A stretch of 64,000 nucleotides of DNA from Aeromicrobium sp. PE09-221. Lineage in GTDB: Bacteria > Actinomycetota > Actinomycetes > Propionibacteriales > Nocardioidaceae. Position 1 is the first letter of the stretch, and the number at the start of each line of letters is the position of its first letter. The translations under genes and the position numbers were made by a program. The notes below the pieces were generated by a model. That model was not told the DNA's origin and made no database searches. It worked only from the letters and a program-made list of their open reading frames with translations. Of this stretch, positions 52,700 to 60,850 are shown one piece after another. The stretch spans positions 1 to 64,000 of the forward strand of contig NZ_MIJB01000010.1 of NCBI RefSeq assembly GCF_002174305.1, written 5' to 3'.

Positions 52700-53408
52700 G
52701 CGGCGCCGCAGGGTGACGCGCCCGATGCAGTTGTTGATCGCGCTGCTCGTCGGTGCCCTCGGGTTCGCGATCGTGGCCCAATGGCGGGAGGACGAGCAGC
52801 GTGACTTCGCCGGTGTCCGCGGTGCCGAGCTCGGCGAGTTGCTGAAGTCCCTCGACGCCTCGAACCAACGCCTGTCGCGCCAGATCGCAGAGTTGACCGA
52901 GACACGCGACGAGCTGCGCGACTCCACGGCCAGTGACGAGCAGGCCGAGCAGGCGGCCCGCAAGCGCGCCGATGAGCTCGCGATCCTCGCGGGAACGGCT
53001 CCCGCCGCGGGACCGGGGATCGCCGTCGACATCGACGGGGGCCAGGAGGTCATGACCGCCGCGGTCCTGCTCGACGCGATCGAGGAGCTCCGTGACGCGG
53101 GAGCCGAGGTCCTGGCGGTCAACGGCACCGCACGGGTCGTCGCCAATACCTACTTCCTGGACGACCGCGACGGCATCCGCGTGGGTGGACGCCTGCTGGA
53201 GCCGCCCTTCGTGATCGAGGCGATCGGCGACCCGCACACGCTGGACGAGGCCGTGTACTTCCGCGGCGGACTCGCCGACCGGGTCGAGTCGAAGGGCGGT
53301 ACCGTGAGCGTCGAGCGGCGCGAGCGGTTGACGATCACTGCCTTGGCTGACGCGACCGAAGCCCAGTACGCTCGACCCGCATCGACCGACCCGGAGGAGA
53401 CACCGTGA
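52692..53408 (+). CDS. DUF881 membrane protein (2)
   Basis: About 238 residues: basic N-terminus, transmembrane helix (about 13-30), coiled coil (about 45-95) and DUF881 domain (AGPGIAVDIDGGQEVMTAAV, DAGAEVLAVNGTARVVANTY). It resembles copy 1 but has a shorter cytoplasmic end. It overlaps sbp by 8 bases and gcvH by 4. Likely forms a membrane complex with copy 1 and Sbp; that is inference. Confidence 0.9.
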   Translation: MRERRRRVTRPMQLLIALLVGALGFAIVAQWREDEQRDFAGVRGAELGELLKSLDASNQRLSRQIAELTETRDELRDSTASDEQAEQAARKRADELAILAGTAPAAGPGIAVDIDGGQEVMTAAVLLDAIEELRDAGAEVLAVNGTARVVANTYFLDDRDGIRVGGRLLEPPFVIEAIGDPHTLDEAVYFRGGLADRVESKGGTVSVERRERLTITALADATEAQYARPASTDPEETP

Positions 53409-53779
53409 TCCCTGAGGACCTGCACTACAGCCGCGAACACGAGTGGGTTCGCCCGGACGGCGATGTCGTGACCGTGGGAGTGACCCACTACGCGCAGGAT
53501 CAGCTCGGTGACATCGTCTTCGTCGAGCTGCCGGAGGTGGGCGAGGCCGTCGCATCCGGTTCGGTCATCGGCGAGCTGGAGTCGACCAAGTCGGTGTCGG
53601 ATGTCTTCTCGCCCGTCGATGGCGAGGTCGTGGAGCGCAACGAGACACTCGACAGCACCCCGGAGACCATCAACGGCGATCCCTATGGCGAGGGGTGGCT
53701 GCTGCGCATCCGCGTCGCGGGCGACCCGACTGAGGGCCTGCTGGACGCCTCGGGCTATGCGGCCCACATCGCCGGCTGA
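53405..53779 (+). CDS. gcvH: Glycine cleavage system H protein
   Basis: 124 residues: GVTHYAQDQLGDIVFVELPE, the lipoyl lysine K62 in GELESTKSVSDV, and NGDPYGEGWLLRIR. It carries the aminomethyl group between GcvP and GcvT. Its GTG overlaps the DUF881 stop. gcvP lies downstream behind four regulatory genes; gcvT is not in the window. Confidence 0.95.
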   Translation: MIPEDLHYSREHEWVRPDGDVVTVGVTHYAQDQLGDIVFVELPEVGEAVASGSVIGELESTKSVSDVFSPVDGEVVERNETLDSTPETINGDPYGEGWLLRIRVAGDPTEGLLDASGYAAHIAG

Positions 53780-53886
53780 AGCGTCCACGAGCAGTGCTCA
53801 CGGGCTCTGTCGCGGGCCCGTCCCTCCTGCTAGGTTGGAGCCTGACGGTGAACGTGACCTTGAGACTGAAGAGGAGTTGGTGATCG

Positions 53887-54312
53887 ATGTCCACGCCGGG
53901 TGGTTCCGACGACGACACGAACATGTTCCCGGCGATCGACGCCGACACCGAGGAGATGTCAGCCTCCGACATCTCGGCCGTCGAGAGTCTTCCCGAGGGC
54001 AGCGCGATGCTGCTGGTGCAGCGCGGCCCCGATGCCGGTTCGCGATTCCTGCTCGACGCCGAGCAGGTGTCGGTGGGACGTCACCCCTCGAGCGATATCT
54101 TCCTCGATGACATCAGCGTCTCGCGCCGTCACGCGGTCTTCACGCGTCGTGACCGGGGATACGTCGTCTCGGACCTGGGCAGCCTCAACGGCACCTACGT
54201 GAACCGTGATCGCATCGATGGCGATATCGCCCTCAGCGGCGGTGACGAGGTCCAGATCGGCAAGTACCGGCTCATCTACTTCCCTGGATCCTCCCAGGAC
54301 GGGTCGGCGTGA
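53887..54312 (+). CDS. garA: FHA-domain metabolic regulator GarA/OdhI
   Basis: 141 residues. The FHA domain (about 55-130) has the phosphothreonine-binding set GRHPSSDIFL, SRRHAVF and GSLNGTYVN. In mycobacteria and corynebacteria GarA/OdhI controls 2-oxoglutarate dehydrogenase and is regulated by Ser/Thr kinases at an N-terminal ETTS motif. Here the N-terminus reads DADTEEMSASD and that motif is absent, so phosphorylation control may differ. The next gene overlaps by four bases (GTGA). A possible TAGGTT -10 is near 53833. Confidence 0.9.
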   Translation: MSTPGGSDDDTNMFPAIDADTEEMSASDISAVESLPEGSAMLLVQRGPDAGSRFLLDAEQVSVGRHPSSDIFLDDISVSRRHAVFTRRDRGYVVSDLGSLNGTYVNRDRIDGDIALSGGDEVQIGKYRLIYFPGSSQDGSA

Positions 54313-55022
54313 GCGAAGCCCTCGGCGAAAGGCCAGCGCGTCTGGGGATCGGCAAGGTCCTCGACGAGTTGCGGCCGGACTTCCCCGAGCTGACGCTCAG
54401 CAAGCTGCGCTATCTGGAGACCGAGGGGCTGGTGGAGCCCGAGCGGACCGCCGCCGGATACCGCAAGTACTCCTATGACGATGTCGAGCGCCTGCGTTTC
54501 GTGCTGCGGATGCAGAAGGAGAAGTTCTGGCCGCTCAGCCACATCCGCCAGGTCCTCGACGAGATGGACCGCGGGGCGATGCCCGAGATCGACGATCCGG
54601 CGCTGTTCGTGCCGGAGGTCGCGGTCGGCGAGGACGGGCTCCCCACCGTGGAGACCTTCGCCGAGGGCCGGGGATCCACTCGGCTCTCGCGTGACGAACT
54701 GCTCGAGGCCACGGGCATCGACGACGCGATGCTCTCGGAGATCGAGGGCTTCCAATTGATCCGCCGGCGTCCCCATCAGCGGTTCTACAGCCGCGACGAT
54801 CTGCAGATCGCGGCACTGGTCGGCAAGATGGCGGGACTCGGGATCGAGCCGCGCCACCTGCGCGGTTTCCGGGCGGCCGCCGATCGCGAGGCCGCGCTGC
54901 TGGACCAGGCCATCCCGCGCGGGTCGCGGACCAACGCCCACTCGACGGCACAGGTGATCGAGCTGGCCGCCACCATGGTGAGGTTGCACGCCGTCTTGGT
55001 GCGCGGGGAGCTGCGGGGCTGA
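54309..55022 (+). CDS. ftsR: MerR-family regulator FtsR-like
   Basis: 237 residues: MerR helix-turn-helix at the N-terminus (LGIGKVLDELRPDFPELTLS, KLRYLETEGLVEPERTAAGY) and a second helical half (DGLPTV..., SRDELLEATGIDDAMLSEIE). Homologues in this position act on ftsZ and related cell-division genes in corynebacteria. The GTG overlaps the garA stop, and the bifunctional nuclease gene follows after 3 bp. Confidence 0.88.
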   Translation: MSEALGERPARLGIGKVLDELRPDFPELTLSKLRYLETEGLVEPERTAAGYRKYSYDDVERLRFVLRMQKEKFWPLSHIRQVLDEMDRGAMPEIDDPALFVPEVAVGEDGLPTVETFAEGRGSTRLSRDELLEATGIDDAMLSEIEGFQLIRRRPHQRFYSRDDLQIAALVGKMAGLGIEPRHLRGFRAAADREAALLDQAIPRGSRTNAHSTAQVIELAATMVRLHAVLVRGELRG

Positions 55023-55025
55023 GCG

Positions 55026-55490
55026 ATGCGTGAGCTCGAGGTCATCGGCGTCCGGGTCGAGATGCCCACGAGTCAACCGCTGGTGCTGCTGCGTGAGGTC
55101 GAGGGCGATCGTTACCTGCCGATCTGGATCGGTGCGGTCGAGGCGGCGGCGATCGCCCAGGCTCAGCAGGGTGTCCTCTCGCCGCGCCCCTTGACCCATG
55201 AGCTGATGGCGAACGTGATCGACGCGCTCGGGGACGATATCGACGAGGTGCGCATCGTGGATGTCCGCGAGGGGGTCTTCTTCGCTGAACTGGTGTTCGG
55301 GTCGGGGGCCCTCGTCTCGGCGCGGCCGAGCGATGCGATCGCGCTGGCGCTCAGGATCGGAGCATCGATCCTGTGCGCCGAGGACGTGCTCGACCAGGCC
55401 GCGATCGATCAGGATGAGGACGAGGAGACCCAGGTCGAGCGTTTCCGCGAGTTCCTCGAGTCGGTCGATCCCGAGGACTTCGAGGGCTGA
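55026..55490 (+). CDS. Bifunctional nuclease family protein (DUF151)
   Basis: 154 residues of the DUF151 bifunctional nuclease family: VIGVRVEMPTSQPLVLLREV, LPIWIGAVEAAAIAQAQQG, RPLTHELMANVI and RPSDAIALALRIG. Proteins of this family can have DNase and RNase activity; in actinobacteria the gene is a fixed neighbour of the MerR genes. It is probably in one operon with garA and ftsR. Confidence 0.92.
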   Translation: MRELEVIGVRVEMPTSQPLVLLREVEGDRYLPIWIGAVEAAAIAQAQQGVLSPRPLTHELMANVIDALGDDIDEVRIVDVREGVFFAELVFGSGALVSARPSDAIALALRIGASILCAEDVLDQAAIDQDEDEETQVERFREFLESVDPEDFEG

Positions 55491-55543
55491 GCTCAGACTC
55501 GTCCGCGACACGCCGCGCCGGTCGTGGACGCGGGCAGACCTTC

Positions 55544-55560
55544 ACCCTTAACTTGAGGGT
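55544..55560. promoter_or_regulatory. Candidate MerR operator and promoter of merR gene
   Basis: ACCCTTAA-C-TTGAGGGT is an almost perfect 17-bp palindrome, 35 bp before a TAGACT -10 box (55595-55600). Size and symmetry fit binding by one of the two adjacent MerR proteins. Confidence 0.5.
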
Positions 55561-55629
55561 GCACGTGGAAGTACACGAGTGTCGTTCCACGCGGTAGACT
55601 TCCCTCACGGCCACGCAGGAAGGCGCACG

Positions 55630-56205
55630 ATGATCGATCCGACCCACGGAGACGACTCCGCTGAGGCGCGCCAGCGCGCCGGCGATCAGGGGTTGCTCTT
55701 CAACGACGACCTCGCGCCACTCCCGCAGGACACCGGTTTCCGTGGTCCCACGGCTTGTAATGCGGCGGGCATCACCTATCGCCAGCTCGACTACTGGGCG
55801 CGTACCGGGCTGGTCGTCCCGACGGTCCGCGATGCCACGGGCTCGGGCACGGCGCGGCTGTACTCCTTCAAGGACGTGCTGCTGCTGAAGATCATCAAGC
55901 GTCTCCTCGACGCTGGAGTGTCGCTGCAGCAGATCCGCACCGCCATCGACCACCTGCGTCAGCGCGGCACCGACGACCTCACCCAGGTCACCTTGATGAG
56001 CGACGGAGCCAGCGTCTACGAATGCCGCTCGGCCGACGAGGTCATCGATCTCCTCCAGGGCGGACAGGGCGTCTTCGGCATCGCCATCGGCGGGGTCTGG
56101 AAGGAGATCGAGGGTACGCTCCTCGAGCTCCCCACCGAGCGCGCCGAGACGACCAGCGACATCACCGACGAGCTCGCTGCCCGTCGCGCCCGCAAGTCCA
56201 GCTGA
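55630..56205 (+). CDS. MerR-family transcriptional regulator
   Basis: About 191 residues: helix-turn-helix (ACNAAGITYRQLDYWARTGL, VVPTVRDATGSGTARLYSFK), dimer helix and a C-terminal domain (GQGVFGIAIGGVWKEIEGTL). The second MerR paralogue of the block, the type found directly before gcvP. ATG 55630 is set by AGGAAGG upstream. It may act on its own promoter, where a palindrome is seen, and possibly on gcvP. Confidence 0.9.
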   Translation: MIDPTHGDDSAEARQRAGDQGLLFNDDLAPLPQDTGFRGPTACNAAGITYRQLDYWARTGLVVPTVRDATGSGTARLYSFKDVLLLKIIKRLLDAGVSLQQIRTAIDHLRQRGTDDLTQVTLMSDGASVYECRSADEVIDLLQGGQGVFGIAIGGVWKEIEGTLLELPTERAETTSDITDELAARRARKSS

Positions 56206-56247
56206 CACTCCGGCGCGGCGATGTCCTAGACTCGGTAGTGCTGTAGA

Positions 56248-56364
56248 CGCGCGTGGGAGAGTCCGTTCCTTCGTGTGCGGCGCCGAAGGGGCAATTCCTC
56301 CCCGGAACCTCTCAGGCACCCGGACCACGTGATCGAGGCACCTCTGAAGCGCTGTGACAGAGGG
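56248..56364 (+). ncRNA. Glycine riboswitch (gcvP leader)
   Basis: The aptamer core is clear: GTGGGAGAG at 56252, GCGCCGAAGGGGCAA at 56280, CCTCTCAGGCA at 56308, and P1 closed by GCGTGG with CCACGT. A second hairpin, CCTCTG with CAGAGG (56341-56364), follows and may be a ghost aptamer or the expression platform. A TAGACT -10 at 56227 would start the RNA about 10 bases before the aptamer. Glycine presumably switches on gcvP. Confidence 0.9.
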
Positions 56365-56398
56365 GGAGGCGTTCTGACCGCCGACCCAGGAGTTCCTC

Positions 56399-59233
56399 GT
56401 GACGTCCGCGCCCTTCGCCTCGCGCCACCTCGGCCCACGCCCCACCGACCAGCTCGCGATGCTGCAGCGTCTCGGATACGACTCACTCGAGGACCTCATG
56501 GAGGCCGCGGTCCCGCGAGGGATCCGCGATGAATCCGATCTGAGCCTCCCGCCCGCGGCGAGCGAGGCGGCCGCGACGGCGCGACTGCGGGAGCTCGCCG
56601 CGAAGAACACCCCCGGTATCGCCATGATCGGTCTCGGCTACTACCCGACCGAGACGCCGGCTGTGATCCGGCGCAATGTCCTCGAGGATCCCGCCTGGTA
56701 CACCGCCTATACGCCGTACCAGCCCGAGATCTCCCAAGGCCGGCTCGAGGCGCTGCTGAACTTCCAGACGATGGTGAGCGATCTGACTGGACTGCCGACC
56801 GCGAACGCATCGCTGCTCGACGAGGGGACGGCTGCCGCCGAGGCCCTCACGGTCATCCGGCGGGCGAGGCGGGGCAAGGACCTGCGACCCATCGCCGTCG
56901 ACACGCGACTCGCCCCGCAGACCCTAGCCGTCCTGCGCACCCGTGCCGAGGCCATCGGGATCGAGCTGATCGAGACCGATCTCAGCGGGCCCGCGCAGGT
57001 GGCGGAGACCGCCGGAGTCGTCATCGCCTATCCCGCGTCCGACGGAGCCGTCACGGACCCGAGCGGGGTCATCGCCGCCTCACACGAGGCTGGCGGACTG
57101 GCGGTCGTCGTCGCGGACCCGCTGGCCCTGGTGGCCCTGCGGTCCCCGGGGGAGCTGGGCGCCGATATCGTCGTGGGCTCCACCCAGCGCTTCGGCGTGC
57201 CGATGTTCTACGGGGGTCCGCACGCGGGGTATATGGCGGTGCGTGACGGTCTGGAGCGGCAGTTGCCGGGCCGGCTCGTCGGCGTCTCGGTCGATACCGC
57301 CGGACAACCGGCGTACCGTCTCGCGCTCCAGACCCGCGAGCAGCACATCCGGCGCGAGAAGGCGACCTCCAATATCTGCACAGCGCAGGTGCTGCTGGCC
57401 GTGGTGGCGGGCATGTATGCCGTCTACCACGGTGCGGAGGGGCTGCGGGCCATCGCTCTGTCGGTCCACCAGCACGCCGCGACGCTGCACGATGCGCTGA
57501 ACGATGCCGGCATCGTCACGCTCCACGACGAGTTCTTCGATACCGTGGTCGTCCGCGTGGACGGTCGGGCTGACAGTGTCGTTGCCGCGGCGAGGAGTGA
57601 GGACGTCCATCTCTGGATCCTCGACGGCGACCATGTACAGATCGCTTGCTCCCAGGTCACCACGCTCGATCATGTCAACCGCGTTCTGCGGGCCTTCGGC
57701 GTCGAGGCTCGCAGCATGCTCAGCGGTCGCACCTACCTGCCCGAGCCGCTCGTGCGTCGTGACGACATCCTGACCCATCCGGTCTTCACCGAACACCGCA
57801 GTGAAACGCAGCTGCTGCGCTACCTGCGCCGCCTCAGCGATCGCGACTACGCCCTGGACCGGGGCATGATCCCGTTGGGCTCCTGCACGATGAAGCTCAA
57901 CGCCACGACGGAGATGGAACCGATCAGCTGGCCCGAGTTCGCCGACCTGCATCCCTTCGTGCCTGCGGCCGATGCTGCCGGCATGATCGAGCTCGTCGAG
58001 ACGCTCGAGGGGTGGCTCGCGGAGGTCACCGGCTATGCCGCGGTGTCCGTACAGCCGAATGCCGGCTCGCAAGGAGAGCTCGCCGGCCTGCTCGCGATCC
58101 GCTCGTACCATCGCAGCCGGGGCGATGAGGCCCGCGACATCTGTCTCATCCCGAGCTCCGCACACGGCACCAATGCCGCGTCGGCGGTCATGGCGGGCAT
58201 GCGGGTCGTCATCGTCCCGGCCTCCGAGGCAGGTGAGGTCGACCTCGACGACCTCCGGTCGACCTGCGAGCGGCACGGTGACCAGATCGCCGCGATCATG
58301 GTGACCTATCCGTCCACGCATGGGGTCTATGAGCACGGGATCACCGAGCTGTGCGAGATCGTCCACGGAGTCGGCGGCCAGGTCTACGTCGACGGAGCCA
58401 ACCTCAACGCCCTGCTCGGACACGCCCGCCCGGGTGAGTTCGGTGGCGATGTGTCTCATCTGAACCTGCACAAGACGTTCTGCATCCCTCACGGGGGTGG
58501 AGGCCCGGGGGTCGGGCCCGTCGGCGTAGCGGAGCACCTGGTGCCCTTCCTGCCGACGCATCCGCTGCATCCCGATGTCGATCGCCGTGCCGAGACCGGG
58601 GCGATCTCCGCGGCTCCGTACGGGTCCGCGGGCATCCTGCCGATCCCATATGCGTACATCGCGATGATGGGAGCGCAAGGACTGACCGATGCGACCTCGG
58701 TGGCGGTGCTCGCCGCCAACTACGTCGCCGCGCGGCTGTCCGATGCGTTCCCGGTGCTCTACACCGGCGAGAACGGCCTGGTCGCCCACGAGTGCATCCT
58801 CGATGTGAAATCGGTCGCGGGTCCCGCGGGCGTGACGATCGACGATGTGGCCAAGCGGCTCATCGACTACGGGTTCCACGCGCCGACCATGAGCTTCCCC
58901 GTGGCTGGCACGCTGATGGTGGAGCCGACGGAGTCCGAGGATCTCGCTGAGCTGGATCGCTTCTGTGAGGCGATGCTGGCGATACGTGCCGAGATCGACC
59001 GTGTGGCGGCGGGGGAGTACGCCGACGGCGATACGCCGCTGGCGGGCGCGCCGCATGCCGCGCGCGAGCTGCTCGACTGGTCGCACGGTTATCCGGTGGC
59101 CGAGGGCCTCTTCCCGACCGGAGTCACCCAGGACAAGTACTGGCCTCCGGTCGGCCGGATCGACCAGGCCTATGGTGACCGCAATCTGATGTGCTCGTGT
59201 CCGCCGCCGGAGGCTTTCGCGCCCATCGGGTGA
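56399..59233 (+). CDS. gcvP: Glycine dehydrogenase (decarboxylating), P protein
   Basis: 944 residues, the single-chain form. N-terminal [60 protein letters not shown]; and the PLP lysine in [20 protein letters not shown]. It decarboxylates glycine and loads the aminomethyl group on GcvH lipoate. GTG 56399 has CAGGAG 9 bases upstream, right after the glycine riboswitch that should control it. Family C repeat DNA follows. Confidence 0.97.
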   Translation: MTSAPFASRHLGPRPTDQLAMLQRLGYDSLEDLMEAAVPRGIRDESDLSLPPAASEAAATARLRELAAKNTPGIAMIGLGYYPTETPAVIRRNVLEDPAWYTAYTPYQPEISQGRLEALLNFQTMVSDLTGLPTANASLLDEGTAAAEALTVIRRARRGKDLRPIAVDTRLAPQTLAVLRTRAEAIGIELIETDLSGPAQVAETAGVVIAYPASDGAVTDPSGVIAASHEAGGLAVVVADPLALVALRSPGELGADIVVGSTQRFGVPMFYGGPHAGYMAVRDGLERQLPGRLVGVSVDTAGQPAYRLALQTREQHIRREKATSNICTAQVLLAVVAGMYAVYHGAEGLRAIALSVHQHAATLHDALNDAGIVTLHDEFFDTVVVRVDGRADSVVAAARSEDVHLWILDGDHVQIACSQVTTLDHVNRVLRAFGVEARSMLSGRTYLPEPLVRRDDILTHPVFTEHRSETQLLRYLRRLSDRDYALDRGMIPLGSCTMKLNATTEMEPISWPEFADLHPFVPAADAAGMIELVETLEGWLAEVTGYAAVSVQPNAGSQGELAGLLAIRSYHRSRGDEARDICLIPSSAHGTNAASAVMAGMRVVIVPASEAGEVDLDDLRSTCERHGDQIAAIMVTYPSTHGVYEHGITELCEIVHGVGGQVYVDGANLNALLGHARPGEFGGDVSHLNLHKTFCIPHGGGGPGVGPVGVAEHLVPFLPTHPLHPDVDRRAETGAISAAPYGSAGILPIPYAYIAMMGAQGLTDATSVAVLAANYVAARLSDAFPVLYTGENGLVAHECILDVKSVAGPAGVTIDDVAKRLIDYGFHAPTMSFPVAGTLMVEPTESEDLAELDRFCEAMLAIRAEIDRVAAGEYADGDTPLAGAPHAARELLDWSHGYPVAEGLFPTGVTQDKYWPPVGRIDQAYGDRNLMCSCPPPEAFAPIG

Positions 59234-59286
59234 CTCACGTAGCGGTGGGCGGTGAGCTGTCCCCGCCTGACGCAACACCTCGCGCC

Positions 59287-59337
59287 GGCGGTGAGCCATC
59301 CCGCGCTTTGGCGCGAAGCGCGGGATAACTCACCGCC
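59287..59337. repeat. Family C palindromic repeat, copy 2
   Basis: GGCGGTGAGCCATCCCGCGC and its near-complement ending TAACTCACCGCC form a 22-bp stem with two mismatches. A partial extra arm (GGTGGGCGGTGAG) precedes it at about 59250. It fills the gap between gcvP and the next gene. Confidence 0.7.
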
Positions 59338-59398
59338 CAACGGGGGTATGGCACGGACATGGGAGACTGAGCACGGTGGACGACCGGAAAGGGACGGT

Positions 59399-59770
59399 AT
59401 GAGCTCGCTCGTGGTCTACCTGACGAGTGCCTACGCCCTGGCGATCGCGGTGTACGCCGGCTGGCACAGTTGGCGCGGCTATCGCTTCAGCAATCCCTTG
59501 TTCTACGCGCTCGCGGTGCTGGAGCTCGTGCTCGTCGCCATCCTCATCGGAGCGATCATCGCGTACAACGGACGCGACCACGAAGTCGATCCGGTGCTGT
59601 TCTTCTCCTATCTCGCGACCGTGCTCGTCGTGCCCCCCGTGGCGGTCTTCTGGGGCGTCATCGAGAGGTCGAGATGGGGGACCGGCGTCGTCGTCATCGC
59701 CATGGTGACGGTTGCCGCTCTCATGCTCCGCCTGCACGGTATCTGGACCGGATCGGGCTCGGCCTTCTGA
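59399..59770 (+). CDS. Small integral membrane protein
   Basis: About 123 residues with four hydrophobic helices (about 4-20, 33-55, 66-85 and 92-112). No motif I recognise. ATG 59399 follows AAGGGACGG. It lies between repeat DNA and another small membrane protein gene and may be weakly conserved. Confidence 0.65.
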   Translation: MSSLVVYLTSAYALAIAVYAGWHSWRGYRFSNPLFYALAVLELVLVAILIGAIIAYNGRDHEVDPVLFFSYLATVLVVPPVAVFWGVIERSRWGTGVVVIAMVTVAALMLRLHGIWTGSGSAF

Positions 59771-59795
59771 GCCGGGGTCCGCACTCGATCCGTTC

Positions 59796-59829
59796 GGGCT
59801 GTTATAGCCACCACGATGCATCATCATCG
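59796..59829. repeat. Degenerate half-copy of family A
   Basis: TGTTATAGCCACCACGATGC resembles the second half of family A (TGTCATAGCGACCACGGATG). Only one arm is recognisable. Confidence 0.3.
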
Positions 59830-59881
59830 GTGCGGCACTGGCTGCTCTGGTCGGCGGGCGGGGCTCTAGGCTGGGGTCATC

Positions 59882-60277
59882 ATGTCGTCCGACACTCACA
59901 CCTCCCACGGCTTCGGCCGCATCGTGGTGGCCGTCTACGCCGTGTTCGCCCTGTCGGCATCGGCGCGTTCGCTCTATCAGCTGGCCACCAAAGCCGATGA
60001 GGCCCCCTTCGCCTATGGTCTGTCGGCGCTCGCCGGCCTCGTCTACATCGTCGCGACCTACGCACTGGCCACCAACCGCCGCCTCCTGGCGACCTGGACG
60101 ATCGGCTTCGAGCTCGTCGGGGTCGTCGTGGTCGGCGTGCTCACGGTCTTCGATGCGGCGCTCTTCCCGGACGCGACGGTCTGGTCAACCTTCGGCATCC
60201 AGTACGCCTTCGTTCCCTTGCTGCTTCCGGTCATCGGCCTCTGGTGGGTCTTCCGCAACCGCGCCATCCGAGGCTGA
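59882..60277 (+). CDS. Small integral membrane protein
   Basis: 131 residues with four transmembrane helices (about 12-32, 42-62, 70-90, 103-122) and a short polar N-terminus with two His. Hydrophobic pattern typical of small actinobacterial membrane proteins; family not recognised. Start ATG 59882. The next gene begins 4 bp after its stop, so the two may be coupled. Confidence 0.72.
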   Translation: MSSDTHTSHGFGRIVVAVYAVFALSASARSLYQLATKADEAPFAYGLSALAGLVYIVATYALATNRRLLATWTIGFELVGVVVVGVLTVFDAALFPDATVWSTFGIQYAFVPLLLPVIGLWWVFRNRAIRG

Positions 60278-60281
60278 GCCC

Positions 60282-60800
60282 GTGTGGTCCCGGCCCTACT
60301 TTCTGCGCTCGCGCTGGGTGTTGCCGGTCGGACGAGGCGAGCTGTGGGACGCGCTGCTGTCCCAGCTGGAATCCGGGGATCCGCTGCCGTGGTGGGGCTC
60401 CGTGCGGGCGGTCGGCACCACTCCCGACACGATCGATCTGCGCGCGGACACCGGTCTCGGATACCGGCTGAGGTTCACCGTGTCCGATCTGGAGCTCGCC
60501 CGCCCCGACCACCTGACCTTCTCAGCGGACGGCGACCTACGAGGGCGGGCTGTGGTCCGTTTCGTGCCGGCGGCGCGGTCGGCCACGATCCTGCTGATCG
60601 AGTGGGACGTCGTCGCCACGCGAGTCTGGATGCGGAGCGTGGATCCGTTGGCCCGCCCGATCTTCGTGGTGTCGCACGCCGTTCTGATGCGGCGCGGGGA
60701 ACGCCGGCTCGCCGCCTGGCTGGAGGGCGGTGACTTACGCACCCCTCGCCGCCTGGGGCGGTGGCTCAGGAACCTCTCAGTCGGCTCGAGGGGTGCGTAA
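60282..60800 (+). CDS. Hypothetical protein ending inside a repeat
   Basis: About 172 residues. The first 145 look like an alpha/beta SRPBCC-type fold (LRSRWVLPVGRGELWDALLS, YRLRFTVSDLELARPDHLTF), which would bind a hydrophobic ligand; that is tentative. The last 24 codons lie in family C repeat DNA (LRTPRRLGRWLRNLSVGSRG) and the stop TAA is part of it, so the repeat seems to have replaced the original end. GTG 60282 is the likely start, 4 bp after the preceding gene. Confidence 0.6.
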   Translation: MWSRPYFLRSRWVLPVGRGELWDALLSQLESGDPLPWWGSVRAVGTTPDTIDLRADTGLGYRLRFTVSDLELARPDHLTFSADGDLRGRAVVRFVPAARSATILLIEWDVVATRVWMRSVDPLARPIFVVSHAVLMRRGERRLAAWLEGGDLRTPRRLGRWLRNLSVGSRGA

Positions 60801-60840
60801 GTCACCGCTCTGAGGGTCGAGGGGTGCGTAAGTCACCGCC
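60726..60840. repeat. Family C palindromic repeat, copy 3 (double right arm)
   Basis: GGCGGTGACTTACGCACCCC at 60726 pairs with two tandem copies of its complement: 60787-60808 and 60818-60840 (each CGAGGGGTGCGTAAGTCACC-type). The first right arm provides the stop codon of the preceding gene. The region separates that gene from convergent cysG. Confidence 0.75.
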
Positions 60841-60850
60841 CGAGACGGGG

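Noticed and set aside
57080..59299. 739-codon open frame on the minus strand over gcvP
   Set aside because: Antisense shadow of gcvP with low-complexity composition and no ribosome-binding site.
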